Assembly (NCBI RefSeq): GCF_002964765.1
Contig: NZ_PQCF01000004.1
Coordinates: 22,718-86,717 of the forward strand
DNA length: 64,000 bases
Direction of reading: 5' to 3'
Source: Pseudoalteromonas sp. T1lg88
GTDB lineage: Bacteria; Pseudomonadota; Gammaproteobacteria; Enterobacterales; Alteromonadaceae
Positions 1 through 9,957 of the stretch are shown piece after piece (the stretch's first letter is position 1; each line of letters begins with the position of its first letter). The position numbers were made by a program, and so were the translations under genes. The notes beneath the pieces were generated by a model. It had not been told where the DNA came from and ran no database searches. It was given only the letters and a program-made list of their open reading frames with translations.

Positions 1-400
1 CCGCACGCCATTCGGTCCTGCGCAGCCACTGTACCGTGCGCCATAAAAAAATAAGCAACAAAACATTAATGGCAATAAACCAATGGCTATGCTGCTGCCA
101 CAAGGGCTGACTATAAACAGTGAGCGCCCCTGAGCTCAGGGCCAGATTAAATTGTACCGGCATCACAAAACTCCCCGTTTGCGCCTTACTTGATAAACCA
201 TAAGGCGCCAGAGCCGTGGAGAGCACCTGCTCGTTAACACTGCCCAATTGCTCAAGCCGCGTTTCCAGTTGTTGTATTTGCGATTGCCGCTCCTGCATCA
301 AGCCCCACACCAAAATGGCGTTGATCAGCACCATCATCAGCGCGCCAAGCATGCAAGTTAAGCCAAGCTTTTGATACTTAGTGAAAATGGACAAATCCAA
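1..400 (-). CDS. N-terminal part of a membrane-anchored regulator, probably CsrD/MshH-like (partial)
   Basis: Open frame of about 133 codons running off the left edge. A first hydrophobic helix (about residues 13-34) is followed by a predicted periplasmic stretch with a short coiled coil (QERQSQIQQLETRLEQLGSV) and a second helix (about 108-122) ending in WRTVQWLRR, a typical two-helix sensor input module. In Vibrio and Shewanella the gene beside ssb in this position is csrD/mshH, a degenerate GGDEF-EAL protein that targets CsrB-type RNAs for decay; the diagnostic domains would lie outside the window, so identity rests on synteny. No ATG is available after the in-frame stop just upstream. A TTG at 398-400 is the likely start, with only a weak ribosome site. 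Confidence 0.5.
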   Translation of the reverse strand, partial: MDLSIFTKYQKLGLTCMLGALMMVLINAILVWGLMQERQSQIQQLETRLEQLGSVNEQVLSTALAPYGLSSKAQTGSFVMPVQFNLALSSGALTVYSQPLWQQHSHWFIAINVLLLIFLWRTVQWLRRTEWRA

Positions 401-471
401 GGTCTATTAGTCATCTTTACTCATGACTAAAGTGTTGTCCATGTGCTGGGGAAGCTCAAGTGTGAGCCCAT

Positions 472-496
472 AAAAAAGCCCCGTATTACGGGGCCT
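472..496 (-). terminator. Rho-independent terminator of ssb
   Basis: Eight-base-pair GC-rich stem (478-485 with 487-494) followed on the minus strand by a run of six T. It lies 55 bases beyond the ssb stop. Confidence 0.85.
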
Positions 497-549
497 TCAG
501 AAGAAACTATCTAGATTTCAATAAGCTCAGTTAAGCAAGCTTATTTACC

Positions 550-1233
550 TTAGAACGGAATATCGTCATCGAAGTCGATTGGCGGTTCCATTGGGTTAGC
601 AGCGCCGCCTTGAGGGGCATTTTGTGGCTTAGGAGCGAAACCGCCCTGTTGGCCGCCCTGCTGGTTGCCATAACCACCGCCTTGTTGGCCACCTTGCTGG
701 CCACCTTGTTGTGGAGCAGCTTGCTGCATGCCTTGGTTACCCTGCGGTGCATAACCCTGCTGCTGTGATTGACCATAGCCACCACTTTGCTGACCGCCTT
801 GTTGGCTCTGCGCCTGGCCGCCACCGAAGCCGCCCTGCTGCTGGCCACCTTGGTAACCGCCTTGACCGCCGCCTGGGTTTTCACCGCGACCGCCGAGCAT
901 CTGCATTTTACCGTCGAAACCGTCAACCACGATTTCCGTGGTGTACTTTTCCTGACCGCTTTGATCTGTCCATTTACGGGTTTGCAATTTACCTTCGATA
1001 TAAACCTGCGAGCCTTTACGTAGATACTCACCGGCTACCTCGGCCAGCTTGCCGAACAACACCACGCGGTGCCACTCGGTACGCTCTTGCATCTGACCCG
1101 TGTTTTTATCCTTCCAGCTGTCGCTGGTCGCGATGCTAATGTTAGCAACGCCATTGCCGTTAGGCATGTAGCGAACTTCAGGGTCTTGACCCAGGTTGCC
1201 CACTAAAATCACTTTATTAATACCGCGCGCCAT
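550..1233 (-). CDS. ssb: Single-stranded DNA-binding protein
   Basis: SSB coats single-stranded DNA in replication, recombination and repair. Residues 1-110 are the OB fold, starting [15 protein letters not shown] and including the conserved [12 protein letters not shown] segment. About 115-215 is a long low-complexity linker rich in Gly and Gln (GGQQGG repeats), and the last six residues are DDDIPF, the acidic tip that docks partner proteins. At 227 aa it is longer than the E. coli protein (178 aa) because of the linker. A good ribosome site (AGGAGC) precedes the ATG. It lies 19 bp downstream of the MFS gene on the same strand, so it may be partly co-transcribed with it. I see no LexA box in front of it. 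Confidence 0.97.
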   Translation of the reverse strand: MARGINKVILVGNLGQDPEVRYMPNGNGVANISIATSDSWKDKNTGQMQERTEWHRVVLFGKLAEVAGEYLRKGSQVYIEGKLQTRKWTDQSGQEKYTTEIVVDGFDGKMQMLGGRGENPGGGQGGYQGGQQQGGFGGGQAQSQQGGQQSGGYGQSQQQGYAPQGNQGMQQAAPQQGGQQGGQQGGGYGNQQGGQQGGFAPKPQNAPQGGAANPMEPPIDFDDDIPF

Positions 1234-1252
1234 GGATATATGCTCCTACTTT

Positions 1253-2620
1253 TTACGCTGAGGCGACTAGCTGTTGCGCCGCCTGTAAATCAAATTTCTT
1301 CTCGTCTACCTTGAGGTAGCTACGGTTTTCATCACATACCACCGTGGCTTCAAGCACTCCCGGCAGCTCTACCAATTGCGCCGCTAATTGTTCTGCATCA
1401 TGTTCGCTGCCTACTGCACTTAGCAAACTGATAATTTTACTGCGCGGCGGTACTCGCATTTTTACAGCAATGACAAACCATATTAACCCAACCAAGGCGG
1501 CAGCCGCAAACACCATCTCGGGGGTACCGCGCTGAGCCACAAATCCGCCAAGAATACCGCCCAAAAAGGCACCGATAAACTGGGATGATGAGAACACGCC
1601 CATGGCCGAGCCCTTCTGATTGGCTGGCGACAGTCGTGATACCAGGGCCGGCATGGTCGCCTCTAGAAAGTTAAAGGCGATAAAATACAACATCATACAC
1701 AAGGCTATCATATAGACAGAGTTGGCTCCGAAAACCAAGCCCAGCATGCTGACAACCAGCATAATTATGGCCACCAAAAACAGGGGTTTTTCCTTTTGCT
1801 TAGCCACAGCCACTATCATCATAGGCACCATAAGCACAAAAGATAAAATAAATACCGGAATATACAATTGCCAATGCTGGGCCGCGGGTAAACCGTCGTT
1901 AATAAGCTGAGGTGGCAAGGAAACAAAAATGGTGGTCAGGGTCAGGTGCAAAAACAGCACCCCCAAATCCAAACGCGCCAGATCCGGGTGGCGCACCAGT
2001 TTACCCACATCCCGCAGGGTCACAGTGGTTTCCCCCTTGGGAGCCCGATTAACCGCACTGGGTACCAGCCACACAACTATGGCCATTCCCACCAGCGCCA
2101 GAGCTGCCGTTAACCAAAAGATACCTGAGACGCCAAAGCTGGCCGCCACCATGGGCCCAAGCAACATGGCAATCGCAAAGCTCATGCCTATGCTCATGCC
2201 AATCACCGCCATCACCTTGGGACGCTGCTCGTCGCGGCTTAGATCCGCAGCCAAGGCCAACAAGGCACTGGCAATGGCGCCCATGCCCTGTAGTGCTCGA
2301 CCTAGCGTCAGCATATACATGGACTCGGCCAAAGCGGCTATCACAGAGCCCAGGGTAAAGACGATTAATCCTGCGATAATAATACGTTTACGACCGAAAC
2401 GGTCAGAGAGCCAGCCCATGGGGATTTGCAGCAGCGCCTGAGTCAAACCGTAGGCACCAATGGCAAGTCCGATCCACAAGGGCGAAAAACCACTGAGATC
2501 CTGACCATAAATGGCCAGCACCGGCATCAACATAAAGAGGCCAAGCATACGAAAGGCAAACACGCTCGCCAACGACAGCGCGGCGCGCTTTTCAACACTG
2601 TTTAACTGGGATGCAGACAT
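1253..2620 (-). CDS. MFS transporter, YajR-like, with C-terminal YAM domain
   Basis: A 455-residue major facilitator superfamily protein with about 12 membrane helices in residues 1-395. The MFS motif A is visible at about 69-79 (GWLSDRFGRKR). The last 60 residues form a soluble ferredoxin-like domain (LLSAVGSEHDAEQLAAQL ... LKVDEKKFD), the arrangement described for YajR, a putative drug/proton antiporter. The substrate is unknown. It is divergent from uvrA, with about 210 bp between start codons, and ssb follows on the same strand. Confidence 0.85.
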   Translation of the reverse strand: MSASQLNSVEKRAALSLASVFAFRMLGLFMLMPVLAIYGQDLSGFSPLWIGLAIGAYGLTQALLQIPMGWLSDRFGRKRIIIAGLIVFTLGSVIAALAESMYMLTLGRALQGMGAIASALLALAADLSRDEQRPKVMAVIGMSIGMSFAIAMLLGPMVAASFGVSGIFWLTAALALVGMAIVVWLVPSAVNRAPKGETTVTLRDVGKLVRHPDLARLDLGVLFLHLTLTTIFVSLPPQLINDGLPAAQHWQLYIPVFILSFVLMVPMMIVAVAKQKEKPLFLVAIIMLVVSMLGLVFGANSVYMIALCMMLYFIAFNFLEATMPALVSRLSPANQKGSAMGVFSSSQFIGAFLGGILGGFVAQRGTPEMVFAAAALVGLIWFVIAVKMRVPPRSKIISLLSAVGSEHDAEQLAAQLVELPGVLEATVVCDENRSYLKVDEKKFDLQAAQQLVASA

Positions 2621-2828
2621 GACGGATTACTAATCGGCTGATAACAAATTCTATCTTGGCCGGCGATGATAGCATAATCGCCTGCCATTGGGACATGCCT
2701 AGCCGCGAATTTAGCCCTTGCCAAGATGCAAGCCATCGGCTCGGTTTAAGGACAAGAAAGCATCGCTAAGTAATGGCAAACTATGCGATACTTACAGGTT
2801 AATAAGCAGCTCGGGAAACAGGCGAAGA

Positions 2829-5654
2829 ATGGATAATATCGAAGTTCGCGGTGCGCGCACCCATAACCTTAAAAACATCAATCTAACCATACCTCGGGAT
2901 AAGTTGATCGTCATTACCGGATTATCGGGCTCGGGCAAATCGTCCCTCGCCTTCGACACCCTGTATGCCGAAGGGCAAAGGCGTTATGTGGAATCCTTAT
3001 CGGCCTACGCGCGCCAGTTTTTATCGCTGATGGAAAAGCCCGATGTAGATCATATTGAAGGCCTGTCGCCGGCTATTTCCATCGAGCAGAAGTCGACCTC
3101 CCATAACCCACGTTCAACCGTGGGCACCATCACCGAGATATACGATTACCTGCGTTTGCTGTTTGCCCGTGTCGGCGAGCCACGCTGTCCAACCCATCAC
3201 CTGCCGTTGGCGGCGCAAACCATCAGCCAGATGGTGGATCACGTCCTAGCCCTGCCCGAGGGCAGCAAGCTGATGCTGCTGGCACCCGTGGTAAAAAACC
3301 GTAAGGGTGAGCATGTTAAGCTGCTCGAGCAACTGGCGGCACAAGGCTATATCCGCGCTCGCATCGATGGTGAAGTCTGTGACCTATCCGATCCTCCGCC
3401 GTTAGAGCTACATAAAAAGCACACCATAGAAGTGGTGGTTGACCGCTTAAAGGTGAAAGAAGGGCAGCAACAACGTTTAGCCGAGTCCTTCGAAACCGCG
3501 CTGGAGCTCTCCGGTGGCGTTGCTCAGGTGGCCGCCATGGATGATTCCCTCGAAGAAGAGCTGGTGTTCTCCGCCAACTTTGCCTGCCCAAGCTGTGGCT
3601 ATGCCATGAGCGAACTTGAGCCAAGATTATTTTCCTTCAATAACCCGGCCGGTGCCTGTCAAACCTGTGATGGCCTGGGTGTACGCCAGTATTTCGACCC
3701 CCACCGCGTGGTTCATAACCCCGAGCTAAGCCTCGCCGGTGGTGCCATTAAGGGCTGGGACAAGCGCAGCTTCTACTATTTCCAAATGCTGCAATCTGTG
3801 GCCGAGCATTATCAATTTGATTTGGATACGCCCTTCCAAAATTTAAGTGATGAGGCCAAAAAGGTGGTGCTGGAGGGTTCTGGCAAGGACAAGGTCGCCT
3901 TCCATTATCGTAACGACCGCGGCGATCTAATCACCCGCAATCATGAATTCGAGGGCGTGCTCAATAATATGCAGCGCCGCTACCATGAGACCGAGTCCAA
4001 TTCGGTGCGTGAGGAGCTGGCCAAGTATCAAACCTCACAGGCTTGCCCCAGTTGTAGCGGCTCACGCTTACGTCAGGAAGCACGTAACGTCTTTATCGAC
4101 GAGACTAACCTGCCTAAGGTGACCCTGATGAGCATAGGCCAGGCCTTCGACTATTTCGACAGCCTGGAATTCAGCGGCCAAAAAGCACAGATTGCCGATA
4201 AGATCCTTAAAGAAATTCGCGACCGCTTATCCTTCTTAGTCAATGTCGGCCTAAATTATTTATCCCTGGAGCGCAGTGCCGATACCCTCTCCGGGGGCGA
4301 AGCCCAGCGCATTCGTTTGGCCAGCCAGATAGGTGCCGGCCTGGTAGGGGTTATGTATGTGTTGGACGAGCCTTCTATCGGCTTGCACCAGCGCGATAAC
4401 GACCGCCTGCTGCAAACCCTGACGCGCCTGCGCGACCTCGGCAATACTGTCTTGGTGGTGGAGCACGATGAAGACGCCATTCGCGCCGCTGACTACATTA
4501 TCGATATCGGTCCGGGCGCCGGGGTTCATGGAGGCCACGTAGTGGCCGAAGGCTCGCGCGACGACATCATGAACAATCCGGACTCATTGACGGGCCAATA
4601 CCTCAGCGGCGTCAAAGAAATCGCCGTGCCCAAGGAGCGCCACCCTACTAACGAGAAATGGCTAGAGCTGTTTGGCGCTACCGGCAATAACCTCAAGAAT
4701 GTCGACTTGCGCATCCCATTCGGTTTAATGACCTGTATTACCGGTGTCTCCGGTTCGGGTAAGTCGACCCTGGTTAACGACACCTTGTTTAAGGTGGCAC
4801 ACACTGTACTCAACGGCGCCACAGCGGTTGAGCCGGCGCCGCATAAAGAAATCACCGGCCTGGATCATTTCGATAAGGTTATCGATATCGACCAAAGCCC
4901 TATCGGCCGTACGCCACGCTCAAACCCAGCCACCTATACGGGTATTTTCACCGCCATACGTGAACTTTTTGCCGGTACTCAAGAGTCACGCTCGCGTGGC
5001 TACAAGGTGGGTCGCTTTAGCTTTAACGTTAAGGGCGGACGCTGTGAGGCCTGTCAGGGCGATGGCGTGATCAAGGTGGAAATGCACTTCCTGCCGGATG
5101 TGTATGTGCCTTGCGATGTGTGTCAGGGCAAACGCTATAACCGCGAAACATTAGAGGTGCTCTACAAGGGTAAAAACATCCATCAGGTGCTGGAAATGAC
5201 GGTGGAAGACGCGCGCGAATTTTTCGATGCCATTCCTGCTATCAATCGTAAGCTGCAAACTCTGATGGATGTAGGCCTGTCCTATATTCGTCTGGGACAG
5301 GCGGCAACCACCTTATCCGGCGGTGAGGCGCAGCGTGTGAAACTGGCCCGAGAGCTGTCCAAGCGCGACACGGGTAAAACCCTGTATATCTTGGATGAGC
5401 CCACTACCGGCCTGCACTTCCATGATATTCAGCAACTGCTGACGGTATTGCACCGCCTGCGCGACCACGGCAATACCATAGTGGTGATTGAGCATAACCT
5501 GGATGTGATCAAAACCGCCGACTGGATTGTTGATTTGGGGCCGGAAGGCGGCAGCGGTGGCGGTGAAATTCTCGTCGCCGGTACCCCGGAAGAAGTAGCT
5601 GCGCATGAGCGCTCCCATACCGGGCACTATCTCAAGCCATTGTTGGCAAAATAA
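2829..5654 (+). CDS. uvrA: Excinuclease ABC subunit A
   Basis: Damage-recognition ATPase of nucleotide excision repair, working with UvrB and UvrC. The ATG at 2829 gives 941 aa, matching the family (940 in E. coli); the open frame extends further upstream but without homology. First Walker [10 protein letters not shown] at residues 31-39, second GVSGSGKST near 640. Two ABC signatures read LSGGEAQR. Zinc-binding Cys pairs are visible (CPSCGY ... [14 protein letters not shown] ... CDVCQGK). In E. coli uvrA is SOS-regulated and divergent from ssb. Here the divergent partner is the MFS gene, and I found no convincing CTGT-N8-ACAG box between them. Confidence 0.98.
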   Translation: MDNIEVRGARTHNLKNINLTIPRDKLIVITGLSGSGKSSLAFDTLYAEGQRRYVESLSAYARQFLSLMEKPDVDHIEGLSPAISIEQKSTSHNPRSTVGTITEIYDYLRLLFARVGEPRCPTHHLPLAAQTISQMVDHVLALPEGSKLMLLAPVVKNRKGEHVKLLEQLAAQGYIRARIDGEVCDLSDPPPLELHKKHTIEVVVDRLKVKEGQQQRLAESFETALELSGGVAQVAAMDDSLEEELVFSANFACPSCGYAMSELEPRLFSFNNPAGACQTCDGLGVRQYFDPHRVVHNPELSLAGGAIKGWDKRSFYYFQMLQSVAEHYQFDLDTPFQNLSDEAKKVVLEGSGKDKVAFHYRNDRGDLITRNHEFEGVLNNMQRRYHETESNSVREELAKYQTSQACPSCSGSRLRQEARNVFIDETNLPKVTLMSIGQAFDYFDSLEFSGQKAQIADKILKEIRDRLSFLVNVGLNYLSLERSADTLSGGEAQRIRLASQIGAGLVGVMYVLDEPSIGLHQRDNDRLLQTLTRLRDLGNTVLVVEHDEDAIRAADYIIDIGPGAGVHGGHVVAEGSRDDIMNNPDSLTGQYLSGVKEIAVPKERHPTNEKWLELFGATGNNLKNVDLRIPFGLMTCITGVSGSGKSTLVNDTLFKVAHTVLNGATAVEPAPHKEITGLDHFDKVIDIDQSPIGRTPRSNPATYTGIFTAIRELFAGTQESRSRGYKVGRFSFNVKGGRCEACQGDGVIKVEMHFLPDVYVPCDVCQGKRYNRETLEVLYKGKNIHQVLEMTVEDAREFFDAIPAINRKLQTLMDVGLSYIRLGQAATTLSGGEAQRVKLARELSKRDTGKTLYILDEPTTGLHFHDIQQLLTVLHRLRDHGNTIVVIEHNLDVIKTADWIVDLGPEGGSGGGEILVAGTPEEVAAHERSHTGHYLKPLLAK

Positions 5655-5670
5655 GCAATTAGGGGGTAAA

Positions 5671-5700
5671 GTCTGAATAAATAAAGAAAATATTCAGGCT
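5671..5700 (+). promoter_or_regulatory. Hairpin between uvrA and the next gene, covering its ribosome site
   Basis: Arms 5671-5680 and 5691-5700 pair over ten positions (one G-U) around a 10-nt A-rich loop. No T run follows, so it is a poor terminator. The 3' arm contains CAGG, the only ribosome-site-like sequence before the ATG at 5705. It may therefore modulate translation of the downstream gene; this is inference. Confidence 0.4.
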
Positions 5701-5704
5701 TATC

Positions 5705-6652
5705 ATGACGGCCCCCTTATTACGCCTCAAAGCAAAAACAGCCCGAACTACGAGAAACCTTACACTAGGCTTTGCAAGGTTTTGGCAAGCATTGACCCTG
5801 GCACAACGCCTGTACGCGGTCGCTTTGTTGCTCTCTCCCGTCAGTATCTGGCTGACAACGGCATGCACAGTGGCGGCTTTAACCATTGAGTTCTGGCCGC
5901 GCTTTCTTCAGCTTTTTCACTCACTTCCCGGTAAAGCCATTCTCTTACTGTTTTACGGTACCATAGCCAATTTTGTGCTGGCGAATGCAGCTGGCACGGT
6001 AAATGAAGTCACCGGCGTGGCGGCAAGCCATTTCGACTATACCCATAACTTTGCTATCTTGCTGTACCTGCCCAGTTGGATGTTAGCGCTTTCGGTTATC
6101 GCCTTGCTTCTTCTCCAGCTGGTGCTTCCCCTTTACATCTTGGTATTACTCTTACTCAGACCTTTCCAGCGCTTTGGCTTGCACTTTTTGGACAGCACGA
6201 AACGACCCATTCAAACCGCCATCGCCCGCTTTGTTTTATGTGTTATTGTCACGGCCAACCTAGTGGTAACCTCAGGGGATTTCGACAATGCGGGTGATGT
6301 CATAGATCAGGTCAGTGCGAGCTTTGAAAAAGAGATGAGTAAGGAGCAAGAACCCAATGCAGAACAAACACAAGAGGCACCGGCGACCATGCACCTTGAA
6401 GCAAACATTGCCGAGCCGGGCAAGGATTCCGACAAATGGATAAAAATCCTGGTTGCCCAGTTTGCCTACAATTGGGAGGCAGACAGCTTCTCACGCTGCG
6501 AAAAAAGTAAAAACAGTAAGGTGGTTGAGCTCAATGATTATGAAATTGTTGAGCTCTTCGAGGACGAGCAAGCCGAGTATGGCATCCGCTTTGAAACAAA
6601 ACGGTGTGTGTCTCCGGCTTTCCCTGCCACAACCACCATCAACAGCCCCTAG
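5705..6652 (+). CDS. Unknown multi-span membrane protein
   Basis: I do not recognise this 315-residue protein. Visible features: a basic N-terminus (about 1-35), hydrophobic helices at about 42-65, 78-98, a long double hairpin at 113-157, and one at 175-192. A hydrophilic C-terminal domain of about 120 residues follows, with an acidic Glu/Gln stretch (EKEMSKEQEPNAEQTQE) and two Cys (SRCEKS, KRCVSP). It starts 50 bp after uvrA on the same strand and is convergent with the thioesterase gene, the 3' ends overlapping by 4 bp. No function can be given. Confidence 0.75.
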   Translation: MTAPLLRLKAKTARTTRNLTLGFARFWQALTLAQRLYAVALLLSPVSIWLTTACTVAALTIEFWPRFLQLFHSLPGKAILLLFYGTIANFVLANAAGTVNEVTGVAASHFDYTHNFAILLYLPSWMLALSVIALLLLQLVLPLYILVLLLLRPFQRFGLHFLDSTKRPIQTAIARFVLCVIVTANLVVTSGDFDNAGDVIDQVSASFEKEMSKEQEPNAEQTQEAPATMHLEANIAEPGKDSDKWIKILVAQFAYNWEADSFSRCEKSKNSKVVELNDYEIVELFEDEQAEYGIRFETKRCVSPAFPATTTINSP

Positions 6653-7053
6653 CCCTCTTGCACGGCCTCGAGATGCTGGCTAAGTTGCGACTTTTCGTCT
6701 TCGCTTAAGGCTTGTGACGCTTTGTTTTCAAAGTTATAACGCACCATCACCGTCTTACCCTCGGCACAACACTGCCCATGCTGCCAAGCTTGTTGTTTGA
6801 TCACAAAAGAGCTGGAGCCGATGCGCTCGATCATGGTTTTCACTTCCACTTCCTGGCCATAGAAAAGCTCGCCCAAAAAGGTCACTTCCACCTTAGCAAC
6901 AATCAAGCGCCATTGATGTGGATTAAGATCTGGGGTAAAGATTTTAAAAATAGGCGTGCGGGCGGCTTCAAACCACACCGGTAGTACTGTATTGTTAATG
7001 TGCCCGAGGACATCCGTTTCACTAAATCTGGGCTGAACTTTTTCAATAAGCAT
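6649..7053 (-). CDS. Hot-dog fold acyl-CoA thioesterase (4HBT family)
   Basis: 134 aa from the ATG at 7053, matching the YbgC/FadM-like 4HBT families. The N-terminal pattern FSETDVLGHINN carries the catalytic Asp of this fold (DxxGHxNN), followed by VWFEAAR. Such enzymes hydrolyse acyl-CoA thioesters; the substrate cannot be read from sequence. An upstream in-frame ATG at 7095 would overlap the start of the divergent gene at 7082 and adds residues outside the domain, so the later start is preferred. Confidence 0.85.
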   Translation of the reverse strand: MLIEKVQPRFSETDVLGHINNTVLPVWFEAARTPIFKIFTPDLNPHQWRLIVAKVEVTFLGELFYGQEVEVKTMIERIGSSSFVIKQQAWQHGQCCAEGKTVMVRYNFENKASQALSEDEKSQLSQHLEAVQEG

Positions 7054-7081
7054 AATAATTCCAATAGGTAAGGTTGCAGTC

Positions 7082-7786
7082 ATGACAGACTTCATTGGCG
7101 TTTATGATAACGCGCTTAGTGACACTTTTTGTAGTCAGTTTATCGACCTGTTCGAGCAGAGCCCGCATTTGAAGCAGGGTACCACCTCTGGCGGCATAGA
7201 TTTAAGTAAAAAAGACAGTAAAGACCTTTACCTCAATGCTCACCCAGAGTACCAGCAGCACTTGCAGCATATTCAGCAGGTCACCGCACAACACGTGATG
7301 CGCTATGTTGAAGAACATCTATTTATGATGATTGGCGCCTTTGGTCTGCAGGTCTTCCACCCAAAAACCGGTAAACCGGTGGCGCTGAACCAGGACAACT
7401 TTGAAGAGGTGGCCAAACCGCAACTGGGTACCTTGATGCAACAGCTGTTTCGTTTAGGCAGTATTCAAGCGCAGAAATACGAGATCAATAAGGGCGGGTA
7501 TCCTTACTGGCACAGTGAGGTCTATCCACAAACCGGCCATAACGAAGCCTTACACCGCGTCCTGCTGTTTATGTTCTACTTGAACGATGTCAGCGAAGGC
7601 GGCGAAACCGAGTTTTACTATCAAAAGCGTAAAATCGCTCCAAAACGCGGCACCATGGTGGTCGCACCGGCCTACTTTACCCATACCCACCGCGGTAATA
7701 AGCCCTTGTCGAATGACAAGTACATTCTTACCTCTTGGGTGTTGTTTAATCGCGCCGAGCAAATCTACGGCCAAGCACAAAAATAA
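7082..7786 (+). CDS. 2OG-Fe(II) oxygenase, prolyl 4-hydroxylase-like
   Basis: 234 aa. The double-stranded beta-helix iron motif is visible: WHSEVYP provides His and an acidic ligand about residue 145, and FTHTHRG near 200 provides the distal His. KYILTSWVLF after it carries the basic residue expected to bind 2-oxoglutarate. The preceding LLFMFYLNDVSEGGETEF is typical of P4H alpha-like oxygenases. The likely activity is hydroxylation using Fe(II), O2 and 2-oxoglutarate; the substrate is unknown. It is divergent from the thioesterase, with 28 bp between starts. Confidence 0.85.
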   Translation: MTDFIGVYDNALSDTFCSQFIDLFEQSPHLKQGTTSGGIDLSKKDSKDLYLNAHPEYQQHLQHIQQVTAQHVMRYVEEHLFMMIGAFGLQVFHPKTGKPVALNQDNFEEVAKPQLGTLMQQLFRLGSIQAQKYEINKGGYPYWHSEVYPQTGHNEALHRVLLFMFYLNDVSEGGETEFYYQKRKIAPKRGTMVVAPAYFTHTHRGNKPLSNDKYILTSWVLFNRAEQIYGQAQK

Positions 7787-7805
7787 CCCACCGCCCAAGA
7801 TCAAT

Positions 7806-7830
7806 AAAGGCTGCCTAGGCAGCCTTTTTA
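7806..7830. terminator. Terminator between convergent genes
   Basis: Perfect inverted repeat AGGCTGCC/GGCAGCCT (7808-7825) followed by TTTTT on the plus strand and a short A-rich stretch on the other side. It ends the oxygenase gene and probably also the aminotransferase-fold gene. Confidence 0.8.
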
Positions 7831-7843
7831 ACAGAGCGCAGCG

Positions 7844-9082
7844 CTATGAGCCGAGTAGCTCGCCGAACAGGGTAAATAATCGGTCAATTTCTTCGATGCT
7901 GTTGTAGTGCATACAACCGATACGTACCACACCACCCTTGTCCATTACACCTAATTGCTCACACAAGCCCTGGGCATAGAAGTTACCGTCCCATACACAG
8001 ACATGCTGCTTGCCTAAGAACTCGGATACCTGACGTGGCTCTAAGCCATCAAAGGTAAGGGCAAAGGTCGGCGTACGCTCGGCCAAACGCTCCATATCAT
8101 CAATACCGAATAGCGAGATCTGCGGAAATTCTTTTAGCCGTGTAAGGAAGTGCTTGCTTAATGCCATTTCGTGCTCTTTGCTGTTGGCAAATGCCGCTTC
8201 AAGACGCTGACGACGCGGCAGTTGCGCATCCAGGCCGCTCAAAGAGGCGATATAGTCAACAGCGGCAACCACACCGGCCAGGCCTTCGAAGCTCTGCGTA
8301 CCCGTTTCCCAACGACCCGGTACTACATCTTTCGCCGGCTCTACCTTGTATGGGGTGAAGTTTTCCAAATGCTCACGCTTACCATAAACAATGCCTACAT
8401 GGGGGCCGAAGAACTTATAGGCCGAGCAGGCAAGGAAATCACAATCCAGTGCCTGCACATCCACCAGCTCATGTGGAGCATAGTGAACCGCATCCACATA
8501 CACCAAGGCGCCATGCTGATGCGCCAACTCGATAATGCGCTTCACATCATTGATTGAGCCCGTGGTGTTCGACGCATAGGTTACGGCGACCAGCTTGGTA
8601 TTGGCGTTAAGCAATGACTCGAAGTGCGCCATATCCAGGGTGCAATCCGCTTCGTTAATACGCAGCGCATGCACAGTGGCTCCTTTATCCTCGGCGGCCT
8701 GTCGCCACGAAGACACATTGGAGAAGTGATCCGCATTGGTCACTATGATCTCGTCGCCACTTTGCCAGCCGCGTGAAATAGCGCGACTAAAACTAAAGGT
8801 CAAACTGGTCATGTTAGCGCCGAAGACGATTTGCTCCGAGCTTGGGCTGTTAAGCAGGTCGGCTATGGCCTGACGCGCTTGGCTCATCACAGCCACGGTT
8901 TTATCGCTGGAGAAAAATGCGCCGCCCAGGTTTGAATTATAAAAACCCAGGTAAGCCGACATGGCATCTAATACTGATTGGGGTACTTGCGCACCACCGG
9001 GGCCATCAAAAAAGATTGGCGACTCGCCATTTACTTGCTGCATTAGTGCCGGAAACTGGCTACGTAGAGAGACTAGATTCAT
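7844..9082 (-). CDS. Cysteine desulfurase-like PLP protein (class V aminotransferase fold, VC1184 type)
   Basis: About 412 aa, class V aminotransferase fold. The PLP Lys lies in CSAYKFFGPHVG, with the upstream cofactor Asp in VYVDAVHYAPH. This matches the cysteine desulfurase-like family named after V. cholerae VC1184, whose reaction is not established; I see no clear active-site Cys loop of SufS/IscS type. Three ATG codons are consecutive at the start; the third (9082) has the best spacing from AGGA. It follows the PF10014 dioxygenase gene with only a few bases between, so the two form an operon. Confidence 0.85.
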   Translation of the reverse strand: MNLVSLRSQFPALMQQVNGESPIFFDGPGGAQVPQSVLDAMSAYLGFYNSNLGGAFFSSDKTVAVMSQARQAIADLLNSPSSEQIVFGANMTSLTFSFSRAISRGWQSGDEIIVTNADHFSNVSSWRQAAEDKGATVHALRINEADCTLDMAHFESLLNANTKLVAVTYASNTTGSINDVKRIIELAHQHGALVYVDAVHYAPHELVDVQALDCDFLACSAYKFFGPHVGIVYGKREHLENFTPYKVEPAKDVVPGRWETGTQSFEGLAGVVAAVDYIASLSGLDAQLPRRQRLEAAFANSKEHEMALSKHFLTRLKEFPQISLFGIDDMERLAERTPTFALTFDGLEPRQVSEFLGKQHVCVWDGNFYAQGLCEQLGVMDKGGVVRIGCMHYNSIEEIDRLFTLFGELLGS

Positions 9083-9091
9083 CATCATTCC

Positions 9092-9724
9092 TTACGCAGT
9101 CAGTACAAAACAATCAAGGTAGCCGATCTTCGACTCATCCAGCTTGTTCATGGGGGTGGCGTTGTGCCACACCTGGCGATCGTCGATAAGTGCGAACATG
9201 CCGTCTTTGATTTCCATCTTGAAACACGGCTTGGCTTCTTTGTGCTCATACACCAATAACTCACCACCGGCGATGTTTTCATGGGATACACCGCATATAC
9301 AGACGTGGTCGAAGCCATCCTGATGAATGCCTTCAGGTGCCGGCGGCGTATCGCTGTCGATGGCCAACATACGGAACTGGTGAATTTCAATATCACGATC
9401 GGCGTCGATACCTGTCATGGCAATAAACTCGGCCACAATGCGCTTCATGCCTTCGCTGCTCAGCAAGTCTGCGTCGAGGTTTTCGTAGGTACGCTCAACA
9501 TTGCCCTGGAAGGTATTGATGGAATCATCTTGTACAAAGGCTTTAGTAGGCTGAAGGGTGAGTTCACCCTGTTGCACCTTGATCACTGAATAACGACGCT
9601 TACGGAAGGCACCATCGGCATAGGGATTATCGGGAAGATGGTCAAAAGAAGGCTTTACCGCGTCAATATGAGACTGGTCAATGAAACGAAGTTGCAGAAG
9701 GTTCTGGTTATTTAACGAAGTCAT
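9092..9724 (-). CDS. 2OG-Fe dioxygenase, PF10014 family (amino acid hydroxylase-like)
   Basis: 210 aa. The iron-binding motif HQDGFDHV (HxD) lies at about residue 138 and the distal His in QVWHNATP at about 188, with GGELLVYEH between them. This matches the family of L-isoleucine-4-hydroxylase from Bacillus (PF10014). Hydroxylation of a free amino acid is plausible, but the substrate is unknown. A ribosome site AGGA precedes the ATG. It is the first gene of a two-gene unit with the class V PLP protein, suggesting a shared amino-acid-modifying task. Confidence 0.8.
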   Translation of the reverse strand: MTSLNNQNLLQLRFIDQSHIDAVKPSFDHLPDNPYADGAFRKRRYSVIKVQQGELTLQPTKAFVQDDSINTFQGNVERTYENLDADLLSSEGMKRIVAEFIAMTGIDADRDIEIHQFRMLAIDSDTPPAPEGIHQDGFDHVCICGVSHENIAGGELLVYEHKEAKPCFKMEIKDGMFALIDDRQVWHNATPMNKLDESKIGYLDCFVLTA

Positions 9725-9914
9725 AAAGATCCTGCCTTGATAAGAAAATTGGCGGGGATTTTAAGCTATTTCCGTCGCAGGTTTGATTTCATTTAGCGAC
9801 AATTTCAATGTCAAATTGAATAAAAAAATCTTCAATCTTTAATTTGAAGAATTAAAAATTGAAAATATGAAAAATTAAGAAAATCCATATTCTATTTTAA
9901 CTAAATTTAAACAT

Positions 9915-9943
9915 AAAAAAGCCCGCTTAGTAAGCGGGCTTTT
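9915..9943 (-). terminator. Rho-independent terminator of acnB
   Basis: Nine-base-pair stem GCCCGCTTA/TAAGCGGGC with a one-base centre and a run of six T on the minus strand. It begins 15 bases past the full-length acnB stop at 9958, which supports the restored reading frame. The preceding 190 bases are AT-rich with no gene. Confidence 0.85.
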
Positions 9944-9957
9944 ATCACATATGCAAA

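Noticed and set aside
2700..2828. Possible SOS box and longer N-terminus for uvrA
   Set aside because: The nearest candidate (ending CTTACAG near 2806) lacks the CTGT half. The upstream codons have no similarity to UvrA and the ATG at 2829 gives the family length.
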